A stretch of 46,800 bases of DNA from assembly GCA_903896595.1 (NCBI GenBank), contig CAITYL010000360.1, forward strand, positions 1-46,800, in the 5' to 3' direction. The notes beneath the pieces are model-generated. The model saw nothing but the letters and a program-made list of their open reading frames with translations. It did no database searches and had not been told where the DNA came from. A program made the translations under genes and the position numbers. Origin of the DNA: an uncultured Lentisphaerota bacterium. GTDB taxonomy: Bacteria > Verrucomicrobiota > Lentisphaeria > Oligosphaerales > CAITYL01. Positions 46,741 through 46,800 of this stretch are shown piece after piece. Each line of letters begins with the position of its first letter. Within the stretch, counting starts at the first letter, position 1.

Positions 46741-46785
46741 GGGAGTTATGGGAGTTATGGGAGTTATGGGAGTTATGGGAGTTAT
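46741..46785. repeat. Perfect 9-bp tandem repeat (GGGAGTTAT x5)
   Basis: Five exact GGGAGTTAT units, preceded by the degenerate unit GGGAGGCCT at 46732-46740. The array is near the window edge. The 46540-46731 stretch before it is AT-rich and non-coding, with a CCGCAGAG / CTGCGGTT inverted pair around 46577 and 46669. Confidence 0.9.
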
Positions 46786-46800
46786 GAAAACCCGCCGCCC

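Noticed and set aside
46741..46785. CRISPR array
   Set aside because: The units are 9 bp with no spacers, and no cas gene is present in the window.

Overview
The window is a high-GC bacterial chromosome segment. Several traits point to the PVC superphylum (Lentisphaerota, Kiritimatiellota or Verrucomicrobiota): a PEP-CTERM protein, a pseudopilin with the H-X9-DG motif placed between a LacI regulator and a large secreted glycosidase, long two-component sensor genes, and many dispersed intergenic repeats. No rRNA or other strong marker is present, so this placement is an inference.

Layout. 1-1.4 kb: a glyoxalase-II-like hydrolase and repeats. 1.4-5.6 kb (minus strand): a translationally coupled lipoprotein/AAA-ATPase pair, an HNH endonuclease between two copies of a 61-nt palindromic repeat (one split by a 102-bp MITE-like insertion), two small membrane-associated proteins and a solitary HicB-like antitoxin. 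5.9-9.1 kb (minus): a ThyX-like protein, dCMP deaminase, RidA and a sugar-phosphate isomerase-like protein, separated by members of a composite hairpin repeat family. 9.1-16.2 kb (minus): a defence island in which an ABC-three-component (ABC-3C) module (HNH effector, small middle component, DUF2326 ATPase) is followed by a type III restriction-modification pair. The junctions are 4-nt ATGA overlaps except a short gap before mod. Both mod and res carry a single-base frameshift. 16.8-21.1 kb: ribulose-phosphate epimerase, a ferric-reductase-like flavocytochrome with two Hx13H motifs, an exported rubrerythrin and a UlaG-like hydrolase. 21.5-27.4 kb: a PEP-CTERM protein under a promoter that contains a LacI-type palindrome, then lacI, an H-X9-DG pseudopilin and a GH42-like protein. 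27.4-32.5 kb (minus): transglutaminase, DUF58 and an FHA-MoxR fusion, a classic MoxR locus. 33.2-34.3 kb: tRNA-Gly(CCC) with its terminator and a RelE/Xre toxin-antitoxin pair. 34.7-39 kb: a DUF2130 coiled-coil protein with a winged-helix tail, and a secreted Tyr/Trp- and Pro-rich protein. 39-46.5 kb: two tandem hybrid histidine kinases with related multi-span sensor halves (the first frameshifted) and a coupled GNAT-like acyltransferase. The window ends in a 9-bp tandem repeat.

The most notable signals are the ABC-3C plus type III R-M island, the nested MITE whose removal restores a repeat of exactly the same length as its intact sister copy, the nine-locus composite hairpin family that often lies just after stop codons, and three one-base frameshifts in short G/C runs (mod, res, first kinase). 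The frameshifts may be assembly errors or real switching or decay. All calls come from reading the sequence; no database search was run.
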